NCBI RefSeq assembly: GCF_020740795.1
Contig: NC_067285.1
Coordinates: 15,058,001 to 15,122,000 of the forward strand
DNA from: Apus apus
Taxonomy: Eukaryota; Chordata; Aves; Apodiformes; Apodidae
Direction: 5' to 3'
Length of the DNA: 64,000 bases
The notes beneath the pieces are model-generated. The model worked only from the letters and a program-made list of their open reading frames with translations, did not search any database and had not been told where the DNA came from. A program made the position numbers and the translations under genes. Of this stretch, positions 53,501 to 64,000 are shown piece by piece (within the stretch, counting starts at the first letter, position 1; every line of letters starts with the position of its first letter).

Positions 53501-56500
53501 CCCATCAGTCCTCAGCTTCACAGCAGCCATATAGTGTGATCTCCTCCCATCACAGTGACTTCTGTACTCACTCCTTCATCCCCAGTACACTGGAACTGTC
53601 ACTCCTTATCTGTCCTACCACAGTGCCCTCCTTCTTCCCAGCCAATTTCATCCCTGCCTCTGTTTACCTGTTATTCTCCCTCTCCTCCCACCAACTCTAT
53701 CCCCACACCAAGACCCCATATTTTCCAGGAAATGAATCTGTCATGTCTCTTGCTCTCAGCAATGGTGAGGGCTCAGCAGGATCCCAAAACAGATGGGCTA
53801 CTGCTATGAGTGCAGGGAGCAGAAAGAACCTTCTTGCTCCCCTCAGCATAGCTGATTTCCCTCTGTGGGTTCATGTGCTGCTGCTTAGCCATCTCTAAGA
53901 ACAAAGTGGCCTCGGCATCCTCACCCCATCCCACCAGTGCTGCATTGTAGCTGCCCCCACACTCCTACCTGTGCCTGCTGCAGGGGCACCATGATCCTCT
54001 CCACACACATCTCCAGGTCTCTGACATAGTCCCGCTCTGTCTGGAGCAGCTCCTCAATAACCTTGGATCTCTTCTCCAGCATCCTTTGCTCTGGGCTCTC
54101 AGTGGCAGCAGAGGATGTCTCCAGGGCTGGTGTCTGGGAGGACAGGAGAGTCATCTCTGAAAGACAGAGAAGCAGGATTATCAGCCTCCAGCAAGGACAC
54201 AAGTACAGCAGACAAATAGCATCTGAACTGTACCACAAGCAACCTGTAAGACTGACAAACATGACGGTGAGAGAACAGAACTGTCCATGAAGGGCCACCT
54301 GGAGAGGCTGTCCGGGCACTCACAGGCCCGGGAGCTCCCACCGCCTGCCCCCGCAGCACCATGAATGCTGCAACTCCCTGGCATCGGGCATTAAGCAACA
54401 CAAACCTGGTCCGGACTCATCCCTCAATGCCGGCTGGGTCCAGGTCCCTCTCCTACCCCTGCTCTCCAGCTCTGCTGCTCCAGGAAACTCCGTGGGGCTG
54501 AGCAGACGGAGAGCGGAGCCTGCAATGGCGGCCGCCCCCTCCCCTCAGGCTGGGAACAGGGTCTCCATTCTCCAGCCCCGGGGCATTTCCATGTGAATGG
54601 CCGAAAAGGCCTCGGGATCCCACAATGGGGCTGCCGGTGGCAAAGCCTGGAGCCGGAGCGCTGCGAGCGGCGCGGCCGGGAAGGCGGGGGCGGCAGCGGC
54701 CTCTGTCCGGGGGCTGCGGCGGGCACCCAGCGCCGGCGGAGCGCGGGCCCGGAGCGGCTGGACGCACCCCACGGGGGGGTCACCCTGCCACGGCCACGGC
54801 GGGCGGCCCCGGCGCTGGGAGACGCCCGGGCGCCCGGCACAACGCCGGCCCCCGGCACGTCCCCCTCGCAGCAGCCTCCCGGCCCTGCCCGCGCAGGGCG
54901 CCGGGGCGCGGGGCAGCGGCCGCCCTGCCTGCAGGGTGCCGGGGGTGCCGGGCAAACTCCTCTCTCCTGCCCCGGGCCCCAGCAGCCGGCTTTCCTCCTG
55001 GTTTTCTGTCCCACCTGCGGCACCCAGGGCCGGCCCAGCCCCCTCCAGTTTCATTGAGACATTTTATCCCCCAGCAGATTCCTGGGCCCCAGCCACTTTC
55101 TACCCCACCTGCTTGCTTTTAAAAGCATGTGCCCTCTGGCCAAAACCACAGCAACAGTACCTTCCCTTCCCAAACTGGGGAGAGCCCCTCTCCAGCACCT
55201 CCCTGGGACACTCCGCAGAGGCACCGTCGAGCCCAGGAACACTCCGATCTTCCCACCTGTACGGCTGCTCTGCAGAGCAGAGACCCCCTCGCAGCACCCC
55301 AGCCTGCCTCCCCCCGCCCCGGGACGTCTCCCACGGATCCCCAGCTGCTCTCTCTCAATGGGATTTTATTAAAGCTGTGGACATGCCCAGCTCAGACATT
55401 TGTAAAAATATTTTTGCACGACAGGCACTTCCAGACCTCTACCTCCCTGGCCTCTCCGGTTACAGACTCAGGCAACAGCGGCTGAGTCTGGAGGATTCCC
55501 AGGGGCACCCAGCAGGGCTCAGGACTTATCCTGGTACCCTGGCACCCACCGTGCACAGCCCCAAGAGACCACGCTCCCTGGGCGTGCCCTGCCCGCCTGC
55601 AGGCAGCTCCCAGCTTTGCCCTGCAGGCTGATGCCCCCAGCATAAGCGTCCTTGCCTGCTGCTCTGCCAGGTTTTTTTTGCACTGAAACGACCCAGGAAA
55701 GAAAAGAAATGCAGCCGAGATGAGACACCAACTCAGCCCGTAACTAGCTGAAACCATGGCAGCCCTTCCTATTGCAGTGCAGGAGTGACAATCAGAAACC
55801 AGCAGCATCAACACCAAACAGCAACTTCTCACAGCTACTTGGGCTGAAGACAAAGCACCTGCCTCTTGCAGAAAGAGCAACTTCAAAATCAGTCCCAGAC
55901 AGCCCCCAATCACAGCAAATGGGAAACCCAACTGAAACCCTGCTCCAATGATGCACTCAATGCAGGAGGGAAGATATCCATCAGCTCTCTAAAAGGTGCC
56001 TCTGCTGCCCTGCCTTGAAATTGAGCCTGGGAAGAGCCAAGAGGGCTACCTCCACCAGAAGAGGATTTAGTGGCACAATCAGCACTACATTTAGTGAGCA
56101 ATTATGTTGTATTATGAAGCGCAGACTCCCTGATTTCTGCAGGCAAGCATCCTTAAACGTAACCCCACCAGAGCCACCATGCGTAAGGGAAAAGGCTAGT
56201 TTTGTAGTTTCGGGTAAGTCAGTGGCTGGCTTGACATCCACCAGAAAAGTCTCTGATTATTAACTTTATCAACTGAAGCGCAGCAAGAGTTGAAGAGGAG
56301 GGCCTGGAGGCAGCTGATGGGTTTAGCATTTGCTGTTTGCATTTCCACAGCATCTGCAAAGCCTCAGTAGCAGACCAGGCCCTGCAGTGCAAGGTCTTGA
56401 CAAACACACAACAGGGACATCTTGCCCAAGACACAGGACTTGAAGCCTGAACAGGACATGAGGCAGAAAAATGTACAGGAGAGGCACAGAAAAGCCAAGG

Positions 56501-59500
56501 TGTGTCTCTGCAGCTCAGAGAGTAAAGAAAATAACAACAAATTAGTTATTTTGAAGAAGGGTTTTTTTTTTAAGGACTGGCATTTGTTTTGCTGAGGAGC
56601 AAGTTCAAGTGAGATAGCAACCTGGAAGATGCAGGAAGGTGTTCTGTAAAATGTACATCATGCATGTGTGAAACCCAGATGAGGTGGGCAGGTGAGGTGA
56701 TACTGCAGCTTGGGGGAGCCTTGCAGGAATCTTGAAAATGAAGACCCACCAGAACAACAGTCAGAAATGACCCATGCAGCAGCATTCAGGAAGACAAATG
56801 GAAGAACTACATTTGCCTTGGTCAAATGATTGGATTTTGCATTTATCACCAGGCAAAATGCCACCAGATGAAGCTTTGTACAAGACACCTAGGGAGCTTA
56901 CCATACTGCCACATGATCGATCCTGCTCTGCTCCTTGCTTAGCCATAGCTAAACTGCAGCCGCACAGTGTGCCTGGCTCCAACTCATCGAAGTGGAGCCG
57001 GGGATGTCCAGCACTGCCAACGAATGCAGCAGCTCCCCATGCTGCACCAAGCACTCCCCAGGCAAGTAAATCTAGGTCAGGCCCTTTCATGGAGTGCCTG
57101 CAGTGAGGATTTGACTGACACTCGTGAGATTGCCAGGTCCATGACACTCTTCCTCTGCAAGTCTCAAATCCCCGCTGTGGAAGGAAAATTAAAACCTTCC
57201 CTGCACAAGTTTTAAGTCCACAAAAGTCATCAGCTCATCTTCCCTGACCTGGCATGATGTTGGCCACCAGTTCTACTCCCACTGCATCTGTGTTTGCCTT
57301 ACTTTGAAAACCTACACACAGATTATTTCATCTCTGGCCTTCTTGCTCTTTCTGAGTATTTCAAGATTTGTTTAAAAACAAGTCTATGCTGCAGCCAAGT
57401 CTCTTAGGACTCTTGCTGTTTATCGTTAGTCCAGCGTCCTCCCTCAGCAATGAACTCAACAGTCATCTAGCTTCTTTCCAAAAATTTGCAGTTCAGAAAG
57501 TTCAGATACAGAATTTGTTTTTAATATTTGGCTCTTCCACATGACTGATGTGTATAATGCTTACTATTTGTTTCTGATGCAATTTAGAAGTATCATTTTT
57601 GTATTTCATACCATTCTCAATTGCCATCAATTTATTTTTTACTGCTTGTTACACATTCTTGTATGTCTAATTGTAGCTTTCCCTAAATGAGGCTTATTAA
57701 GCATTTAACTAAACCCACCCTCTTTCACAGCTGTGTTTTTTGGTCATCTAATAAAGGCTTTTTAAACAGATCTCCATTCTACTTCACAGATTTTCTATTT
57801 AAATGTTACCTTTCAATATAAGTCATCATGCCCATCAGCTTTGGAGGCACTAAGATGTTACACCACAGCTGGAATGGGCTCCGTTAGCCTGCAGGAATGC
57901 AACTGGTATTTTTAATGAAGCCACCAAATTCCAGTCCAGTGACAAATTCATGTTTACCCATGACACAGATGCCAAATGGGCGTTCAGAAATACATTTCCA
58001 TAAACAATATTCTCAATCACAACTTTCAGAGACTCAGATTTTGTTTGCTCATAGGTTGCATGAGCTCTGCAATCTGCTGCTCTGAATTAAAACTTCTAAC
58101 AGCATCATTTTCTCTATCCCCTTTGACATATTTCTGACAAATCCTTGGCTCTCTGGATTGGTTTAATAGTCTCTGACAGCCTCCAAGAATGCCTGCTTGT
58201 GAGCTTTGCTAGGAGATTGAACACTGACTCGAAACCAAGCCCCTTACAATGAGGTGTCAAGATGGAGCACACTCCCACCCCTGTCCTTCCTGTGGCGGCC
58301 CTGATTTCAATCACATAGCTCATTCTGCTCATCTCAGAGAAGCCACTTTCATTGACTTTCTTTCAGTCAATGAAAACTCCTAATCCTTATTCCCCAACCC
58401 GGTGCAGGAGCACACACGCAATTAGAGGGGTTTCTCCCTGCCCCGCTCTGGAAGGAGAATTAACCCATGAAGACCAGATCCATGGGGATGCATGTCCATT
58501 GCACAGGAGCTGGGGGGCTCGCCCAAAAGGTCTGCATCACCCCCCAACTCCCCCTCACGGAGGCTCACCTGCCAGTATCCCCTGCAGCACGGCGCAGCCT
58601 TGCAGGGCGCCCAGGCTGCTAGTGCAGTCTGAAGAGGGACGTGCTGCCCATCAGTGCTGAGGACAATCCCTCGCACCAGCTCTGTAAGGACGAATCTCCG
58701 ACTGGGAGAGGCCAGCCTAGCTCCAGGCTCACAGCTCAGCAGAGTCAAGCAGTGACTCAGGACAAAACAAACCAGCTGCAAATATTTGAAGTATGTGGAC
58801 GCCAGGAGGGGAGGAGCCACTGCCTGCTATGAGAAGAGAGGGGATGAAACTAGGGCAGGGAATAATTAATCTGAGCAAAGGCTAAATTTGCTGCCAGGAG
58901 CAGGATCTGGCTGGGGTGAAAGCTCTCACTTTGGACTTCAGTAATAAGCCTGTATCAGAATATCCCCACTGCAGTGTCTCACTGCTCTTTAGGAGAAAGC
59001 CAGGGTGGCAGCACAGGGGAGCCATGGTAAAAGGGGACTTCAGCCCACGGAAGGGAATTCAGCCTTGGCAGAGTCCTGAGACAAAGAAGCAGGAGATAAA
59101 TCCAGACAAACCATAAAAATTAGCTGAATGATAAAATACAAACGACTCTTCTCCAGAGCCTCTGGAATGGCTTGATGACTCAAAGATGTCTCATGCAGAG
59201 CCTGCTTACTGGGATGTCTCTATGCCAGGTAAGATGACAATCATCATTCCAACACAGCCCCACCGCATTTAGTGTGAACAGGGGATGGTTCCAATCCGAG
59301 ATGGAGAAAAAAGTGAAGTAATATGATTGACTGCAAAGAGGTAACCTTCCGAAGCTGAGCAGAACATCAACAAAAGTCTCTGTGAGCAAAAACATGGATG
59401 GAATAAAGAATGAAAACTGCAAGTTCTTCAAAAGGATGTTTTCAATAGATAATCCAAAACCCACAGTTATGTGAGCAAGAAAGAACGATATCGATGAAAA

Positions 59501-62500
59501 ATTTGTCCTGGGTCTGTGCTTCAATAAAGGCAGAAAATAAAAATGAATTAATGAATATAGAAAAACAGATACATCACCAGAGATACATCAGGAACTATGA
59601 AGTACAGAAAAATGAGATATCAAGAAAAATTCACAGATGGTAGAATCATAATTTTGCTTTCATTTTTAAAATGAGGAAATGAAATGCTACTTTCTAACAT
59701 ACTTTTACTTCTACCCGGAACAAAATAAATCCTTTCAATGACACAATCCCACAAGTAAGCAGAGATAGTAAAATTCCTGATAGGTCTGGCAAAAAGGCAG
59801 AATTATATAATAAATATGCTGTTTCCTTCCATCTAAATAGTAGAAATAAGACCTTATTAACTGACACCTCAAAAACCCATTGCCAGTGGATAATATCCAG
59901 AACAAAGAGCATTTCTGATTCTCCATGGACTGTTCTTAAAGTTGATCCTACATCGTAATTTAAATAATAAGTAATTTTTAAAAGAAAATCACTGCTGTCA
60001 TGTAGAGAACTGAACACTGATTCAACATTGCGTGACCCATGGTATTCTGAATAAGATGGAATTATTCAAACAAAGCAGGTTTAATGCAGATAAATGCATT
60101 AATGGGGACAAGAATGCAGGACTGTATTCTGAGGAGTGATGCTTTCCCTTGGGTCAGCCAAAACCCAGCAGGAGCTCCCCAAATGATGCAGAGGCAGATT
60201 GGGGCTCTCAGACAAGGGCAGAAGAGCACAGCAAGGTGTAATACTTCAGTGCAAACTGACGCCCACCCAGAATGCTTCATGCAGCTCTGAAGTCCACTGT
60301 TTTAAAAGAATATTAACTGAAAAATGAGTGAGGATCAGGAAAAACAAACACTGGAAGGTCTCCCTGTGAGTTTTTGCCAGGAGTATTTTAAGACTGTCTT
60401 CACTACAAAGAACTGAAGACTGAAAAATTACTTAATTACAGTACCTGCCTGAAACGAAGATACCATCAACTAAAAGCTCTATTTTAGTAGAAAAAGGTTG
60501 GAGTTTGGAGCTGAAATGCAACACATTAGCATGCAAAACATGTAAGAATGATGGTGACTAAACAGCAAAGCTATGACAGGAGGGTTGCCCTTCTGGTGAT
60601 GTGGTAGGCAGACACATCTGAGTTTCATCTCAGAAGAGATGCTCTAACCAAGTAGCTGTCAGCAGGCTGCATCACAGAAAAATCTCTAAGAATTGTAATG
60701 ACCCCACCTATGGGAAACCTCAGGCCATGCCATTTCTAATGGGGTTTTCAAGTCCTAAGTTCTGTCATTCTGTGGAGAGGAGGAGGAACCTGGGAGAAAA
60801 GCAGACAGCATTAGAAAAGGTGCCTGCAGCACCACACACAGTGAGAAAAACAGCAGACTTTTTTTTCTGTTGGCTGGACAGGAGCATGTCTGCCACCAAG
60901 CATCATGGGAGGGCTTTTGGGAAGGCTCCCAGGTGCTGGTGAAGTCTCACCATGAGGCAGTAAAGGGGTGCTGGTGCTGGAAAGGTCTTACATTGAGGCA
61001 GCCACAGCAGCAAAATGTATTTGCTAAGGAGGGCTGGTGCTGGTACAGCACTGTGCCCCAGTACGGCAGGGCGAGGAACTGAAGAGGGAACTGCAGGCAA
61101 AGGACATGGCCAAAGGACAGACAGTGTTAGAAAATGCCTGGAGCCTTCCCCGCTTCTTGCTGTGGGACACTGGCTCTGATGGTGAGGGCATCCTTCCCCA
61201 CACCTCCTGCAGCCACTCCTCTGCCCCTGAGCCTGCCACAGCAGAATAAAAATCCCACACCCCCTCTGCGTGCAAGCGTGGGTGAACACAGCATCTCATT
61301 TACCATCAGAGGAGTGAAGGCTCTTGCCTGGTGCTGGCATTGCAGTCTGTCCCCTCAGCTCTCCCAAAACCTGGCCAGGCCAGCACTGCTCCAGCCTCCC
61401 AAGGCCTTGTGGGCTGTTTTCCTCCCATCTCTGCTCCTGGCTCCTTAGCCAGAAGCTTCCCTGCTGCCCTTTGGACACACTGGCGCTGCAAAGCCTCTCC
61501 CTTCCCTCGCCCCAGGGACACAGCTGAGCAAAGTCCCACCCTACCAGGGTGTCTGAGAGTGCAGAAATGCAGCCAGTGGAGTCTGCTTAATCCATTATCT
61601 CCAGAGGACAGATTTCAGGATGTTGAAGCTGACTGGCAGCCCAGCCTTCAGCTGTGCCACCTTTTTGGCCACTGCACTGCTATTTTCCTCTGCATTTCAA
61701 CCTCCCTTCATGAAGAGTTCATACATACACCCAAGACAGACAGTGGCAGAAAGGTGCAGAAACAAGTATGTTTTCAGGCACATGCCTGCCCACTGGAGAG
61801 GCCAGTGCACCAAGAAGTGCTTTCACTCCCTCTGCTCAGACCCTACCACCTTGCTGCGCCTTGGCCCCAACACACACTAAGTGCCTCGGTATCCTGCCCA
61901 TGTGTAATCATGCAACTACAAGTACCTGCCCTCTGCGTATGCTCAAGTGCTACAACAACAACTTCCCCCATTTCCTGCTTCGTGCTGCCTGCAAACAGCG
62001 GCTATACTCGCCCCTCAAAGGGTCAGAAATTGGTTCCTACATCCAGAATCAATTAATGATGGGTTATGAAAGTAAAACAGGCAGTAAAATTAACCCCAGC
62101 ACTTCACCCTTTCCCATGAGGAACCTCCTCAAGGCTCTGAGAGAGCAGACAAGTCAGGGCCACAGATTTTAGGGTGTACCCCAAATAGGGTACTAAAGGA
62201 GGAGGGACTGGAAGGACAGCAGTGAGCCGTGGGTCTGTGCTGACTGGGCTTCTCTCCCATCTGGGCCTCTGCAAAAAGGGGACAAGAACCCTGGTATGAC
62301 ATGTAGGTGACTGAACAGAGGGGTTATAATGATGATGCCTCCTTTGGCAAGCCCCAGGGTTTCCCACAGAAGCCCAGCTAGATCGGCCACCTTCCTGTGC
62401 CAGAGTCCCAGTGCTACCCCGGTACCAGGGCAGGGCAACTGCCCAGCATTTCTCCACGTACCTTGCTTCTCCTTCCTTGTCTGCACAAACTCGGAATGCC

Positions 62501-63752
62501 GCAGGGCGCTGGGAGCCGTCCGTCTGTAGAAGCTGTTTCTTTGCAGCATGGAGCCCACCTTGTTTGCTTCCTCAGCCTCCTGCTCCCAGATCTGGCTCCA
62601 GTCTGGACGGCCTGTGCGTACTCTTGAGCCCTCTGCTCTGCCACTGCTCCTAACTGGCATCTCAGGCCCTGGGACTGCTCCTTCCAGCTCTCCACAGCCA
62701 TCATAGTCCACGCCTCTTGTCTTGGACTGTGTGTAGCCAGTGCCTGACCTCAGGCTCACATTACTGTCTCCTGAGGATCTGACTGCAAATGCAGGAGCTT
62801 CACAACCTCTGTCCAGACTGCTGTGATTCATGACATGGCCTTTAGGCTGCCTGTGCTGCTCAATGTCTTCTTGGTGTACTTGGTCCCTAACACCTATATA
62901 CTGCCTTTCCTGCTGTCTATATGCCCCAGAGCATCCATCCTCTCTATATGACTGTTCCCCTTCCCTATATACTTGATTGTCTCCATTCTGTCTATACTGC
63001 CTTCTCCTCTCCCTATACTCCCCAGAATCCCTCTCCTGCCTATACCACTTTTCCTTTTCCCCATGTTTTCTATCCTCATGGTAGTTCCTAGTATCTCTGT
63101 CCTCCTGATACCACTTTCCCCCCTCCCTAGAGTCTTGAGGTACTCTGTTCTCTCTGTACTGCCTTCCCCTCTCTCTGTATGGTCCAGGTACTCTGTCCTC
63201 CCTGTACTGCCTCTCTCTTACCTCAGATCTGCAGTCTCTATGTTGAATGTCCTCCCTCTCATATACCCTATAGTTTCTAACCTCTGTGTCCTGGCTTTTG
63301 CCTTCCCAAGCCCCACCTGCTCTCCCGCAGTCTGCATACTGGCTATCTCCCTTCCAAAAATCTCCACAGCCTCCATTCATGCTCTGTTGATCCACAGAGA
63401 TGCCCTGTCCTCCCCTGTAACTGTCCCAGCTGCTGTTTGCTGCCTGCCAGCCTGGGTACTGCCTCCTCGCTCTCGGTCTGTCATTGCAGTGAGCCTCACC
63501 ACGCAGCATGGACACTGCGGCCACGTCCTCTCTTCCCACGGCACAACAGTCCTCGTATTCCCAACCGAGAAGCCTTGGCTTCTGCTTTGGATCCTCCACA
63601 CCGTGCTTTGTTCCGGGATGAGCACACATAGTCCTGCTGGGGTGCAGCACAGGCGCTGACTTCCTTTGCTCCCTGAGCCCAAGCCCTAGCTGAGGCTGCT
63701 CCTCTGCTCTGCTCCAGTGCTCCTGTCCCAAGTGAAACATGGACACTGCTTC
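47595..63752 (-). CDS. DNMBP: DNMBP (Tuba), dynamin-binding Rho GEF: C-terminal 14 exons, 5' part outside window
   Basis: Cdc42 exchange factor and scaffold linking dynamin and actin regulators at junctions and synapses. Exons on the minus strand: 62462-63752, 53969-54156, 53320-53419, 52674-52821, 52130-52147, 51265-51464, 51008-51138, 50661-50765, 50324-50452, 49551-49883, 48942-49124, 48668-48866, 48116-48570 and 47595-47780. They join to 1222 codons including the stop. In window numbering: a repeat-rich linker (1-430), the DH domain from about 460 ([18 protein letters not shown]) to about 650 ([20 protein letters not shown]), a BAR-like domain at about 690-900, an SH3 domain at about 958-1020 ([20 protein letters not shown]), a Ser-rich linker and a last SH3 ([20 protein letters not shown]), ending RKTEYT as in human. 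The N-terminal SH3 exons lie beyond 64000. The first exon shown has an acceptor at 63754-63753 and an in-frame stop just upstream, so it is internal. Its assignment rests on matching phase, not on recognised sequence. Confidence 0.95.
50017..50062 (+). mobile_element. Possible CR1 3'-tail remnant in DNMBP intron
   Basis: A short stretch, CTCCAGAAGTCCCTTCCAAC followed by an A/T-rich ATCATCATATAATC-like end, resembles a degraded CR1 terminus on the plus strand. It is too short for certainty. Confidence 0.4.
52130..52147 (-). other. DNMBP: 18-nt microexon of DNMBP
   Basis: Flanked by GGCAG and GTAAGT, these 18 nt are required to join the exon at 52674-52821 to that at 51265-51464. They encode the (R)SLYSE(W) junction inside the DH domain. 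Without them the frame would still hold but six residues would be lost. Confidence 0.85.
54560..55010. promoter_or_regulatory. Intronic CpG island in DNMBP, candidate alternative promoter
   Basis: About 450 bp of very CpG-rich sequence lie only 0.4 kb upstream (on the minus strand) of the first DH-domain exon. The surrounding intron is CpG-poor. A GTGAGT donor on the minus strand near 54323-54318 could end a short first exon. The island may start a short DNMBP form lacking the N-terminal SH3 domains, or an antisense RNA (human has DNMBP-AS1). Neither is shown by the sequence. Confidence 0.5.
58566..58820 (-). other. Possible alternative exon within the DNMBP intron
   Basis: An open frame on the minus strand from an ATG at 58820 runs into a strong donor, CAG then GTGAGC, with the last exon base at 58570-58565. 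A TGACTCA AP-1-like site lies at about 58752. The local CpG content is raised. Phase 0 at the donor does not fit the phase-1 start of the next DNMBP exon, so it could join only as untranslated sequence. No protein similarity was recognised. Confidence 0.25.
62865..63212 (-). repeat. DNMBP: In-frame ~48-bp tandem repeat in the large DNMBP exon
   Basis: The frame reads about seven to eight units of mostly 16 residues, each opening with an aromatic-basic motif: RQYRED, RQYREN, KWYQED, KWYRQE, RQYRQN, QSYRED, RQYIGV. Most carry a second YRE/YHE-type motif mid-unit. One unit is 22 residues. The units are diverged but never break the frame. The array is rich in Arg, Glu and Tyr and should be disordered and highly charged. 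Confidence 0.85.
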
Positions 63753-64000
63753 CTGAAACTAGCCTGAAAGTGTACGGGGTGCGGGCCCAATCGCTGCCAG
63801 TCCTGGCCTCCTCCACCTGCTGCCCCAAGTAATCAGTAACCAGCCCGAGGAGGGAGGCCAGGGCTGGGCAGGCTCTCACCGCCCAAACCGGCTCCGCAGC
63901 TTTGCCAAAGCCTCTCTGCAGACAGCTCAGAGGCAGGGAAAAGGAGAGCACTGGAGCGTGCAGAGGCCCTGCCCCAAGACCAACATCCTCAGGGAAGGGA
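63753..64000 (-). other. DNMBP: DNMBP intron upstream of the large exon (window edge)
   Basis: The minus strand upstream of 63752 reads a plausible acceptor (TTTCAG) and has an in-frame TAG nine bases before the exon. I see no exon in the remaining 250 bp. Confidence 0.5.

Larger units (their letters stand above)
54157..62461 (-). other. DNMBP: Large DNMBP intron between the repeat-rich exon and the DH exons
   Basis: An 8.3-kb intron, by far the longest in the window. It holds a CpG island at 54560-55010, a possible alternative exon ending at 58565, and an A/T-rich middle (about 57200-58130). Splice phase (1) matches on both sides, so no coding exon is required between them. Confidence 0.7.

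Noticed and set aside
54424-55631. Long open frames across the DNMBP intronic CpG island
   Set aside because: The same compositional effect. No domain is recognised and both strands are open at once.

Overview
This window looks like a gene-dense stretch of a bird genome. The genes are vertebrate with canonical GT-AG introns. Introns are short, with ABCC2 packing 32 coding exons into 17 kb. The only interspersed repeats I recognise are three decayed CR1 LINE pieces, and promoters are very GC-rich. Gene order SLC25A28 - ENTPD7 - (ATP6V0E2) - COX15 - CUTC - ABCC2 - DNMBP matches human 10q24.2 from memory, except for the inserted ATP6V0E2. Species cannot be fixed from the sequence. No retroviral or other virus-derived element was recognised.

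Layout. 1-4.2 kb: no gene seen. 4.2-8.2 kb (-): SLC25A28, mitoferrin-2. 8.2-8.9 kb: shared head-to-head CpG-island promoter holding a striking array of inverted CCAAT boxes. 8.9-14.0 kb (+): ENTPD7. 14.7-16.3 kb (-): ATP6V0E2, the V-ATPase e2 subunit. 16.6-20.6 kb (-): COX15, heme A synthase. 20.6-21.0 kb: second head-to-head promoter. 21.0-25.5 kb (+): CUTC. 25.5-28.3 kb: intergenic, ending in an ABCC2 promoter with a near-perfect HNF1 site and a C/EBP site. 28.3-46.0 kb (+): ABCC2/MRP2. 46.5 kb to beyond the window (-): 3' part of DNMBP/Tuba (14 coding exons; the upstream exons lie past 64 kb), with an intronic CpG island at 54.6-55.0 kb.

Coding models were built by joining exons by phase and by agreement with remembered human proteins. 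Lengths obtained: SLC25A28 373 aa, ENTPD7 605, ATP6V0E2 81, COX15 394, CUTC 251, ABCC2 1552, DNMBP 1221 codons including the stop (partial). All open frames are intact. UTR ends and transcription starts are inferred from poly(A) signals and CpG islands only.

Theme: mitochondrial iron import (SLC25A28) and heme A synthesis (COX15) share the block with CUTC, a copper-linked protein, but nothing in the sequence shows they act as one unit. I did not find a wholly new system. The most unusual signals are the ~41-42 bp periodic CCAAT array at 8257-8801, the in-frame 48-bp repeat array in the large DNMBP exon, the ATP6V0E2 insertion, an overlapping upstream frame in ENTPD7, and an intronic CpG island in DNMBP.
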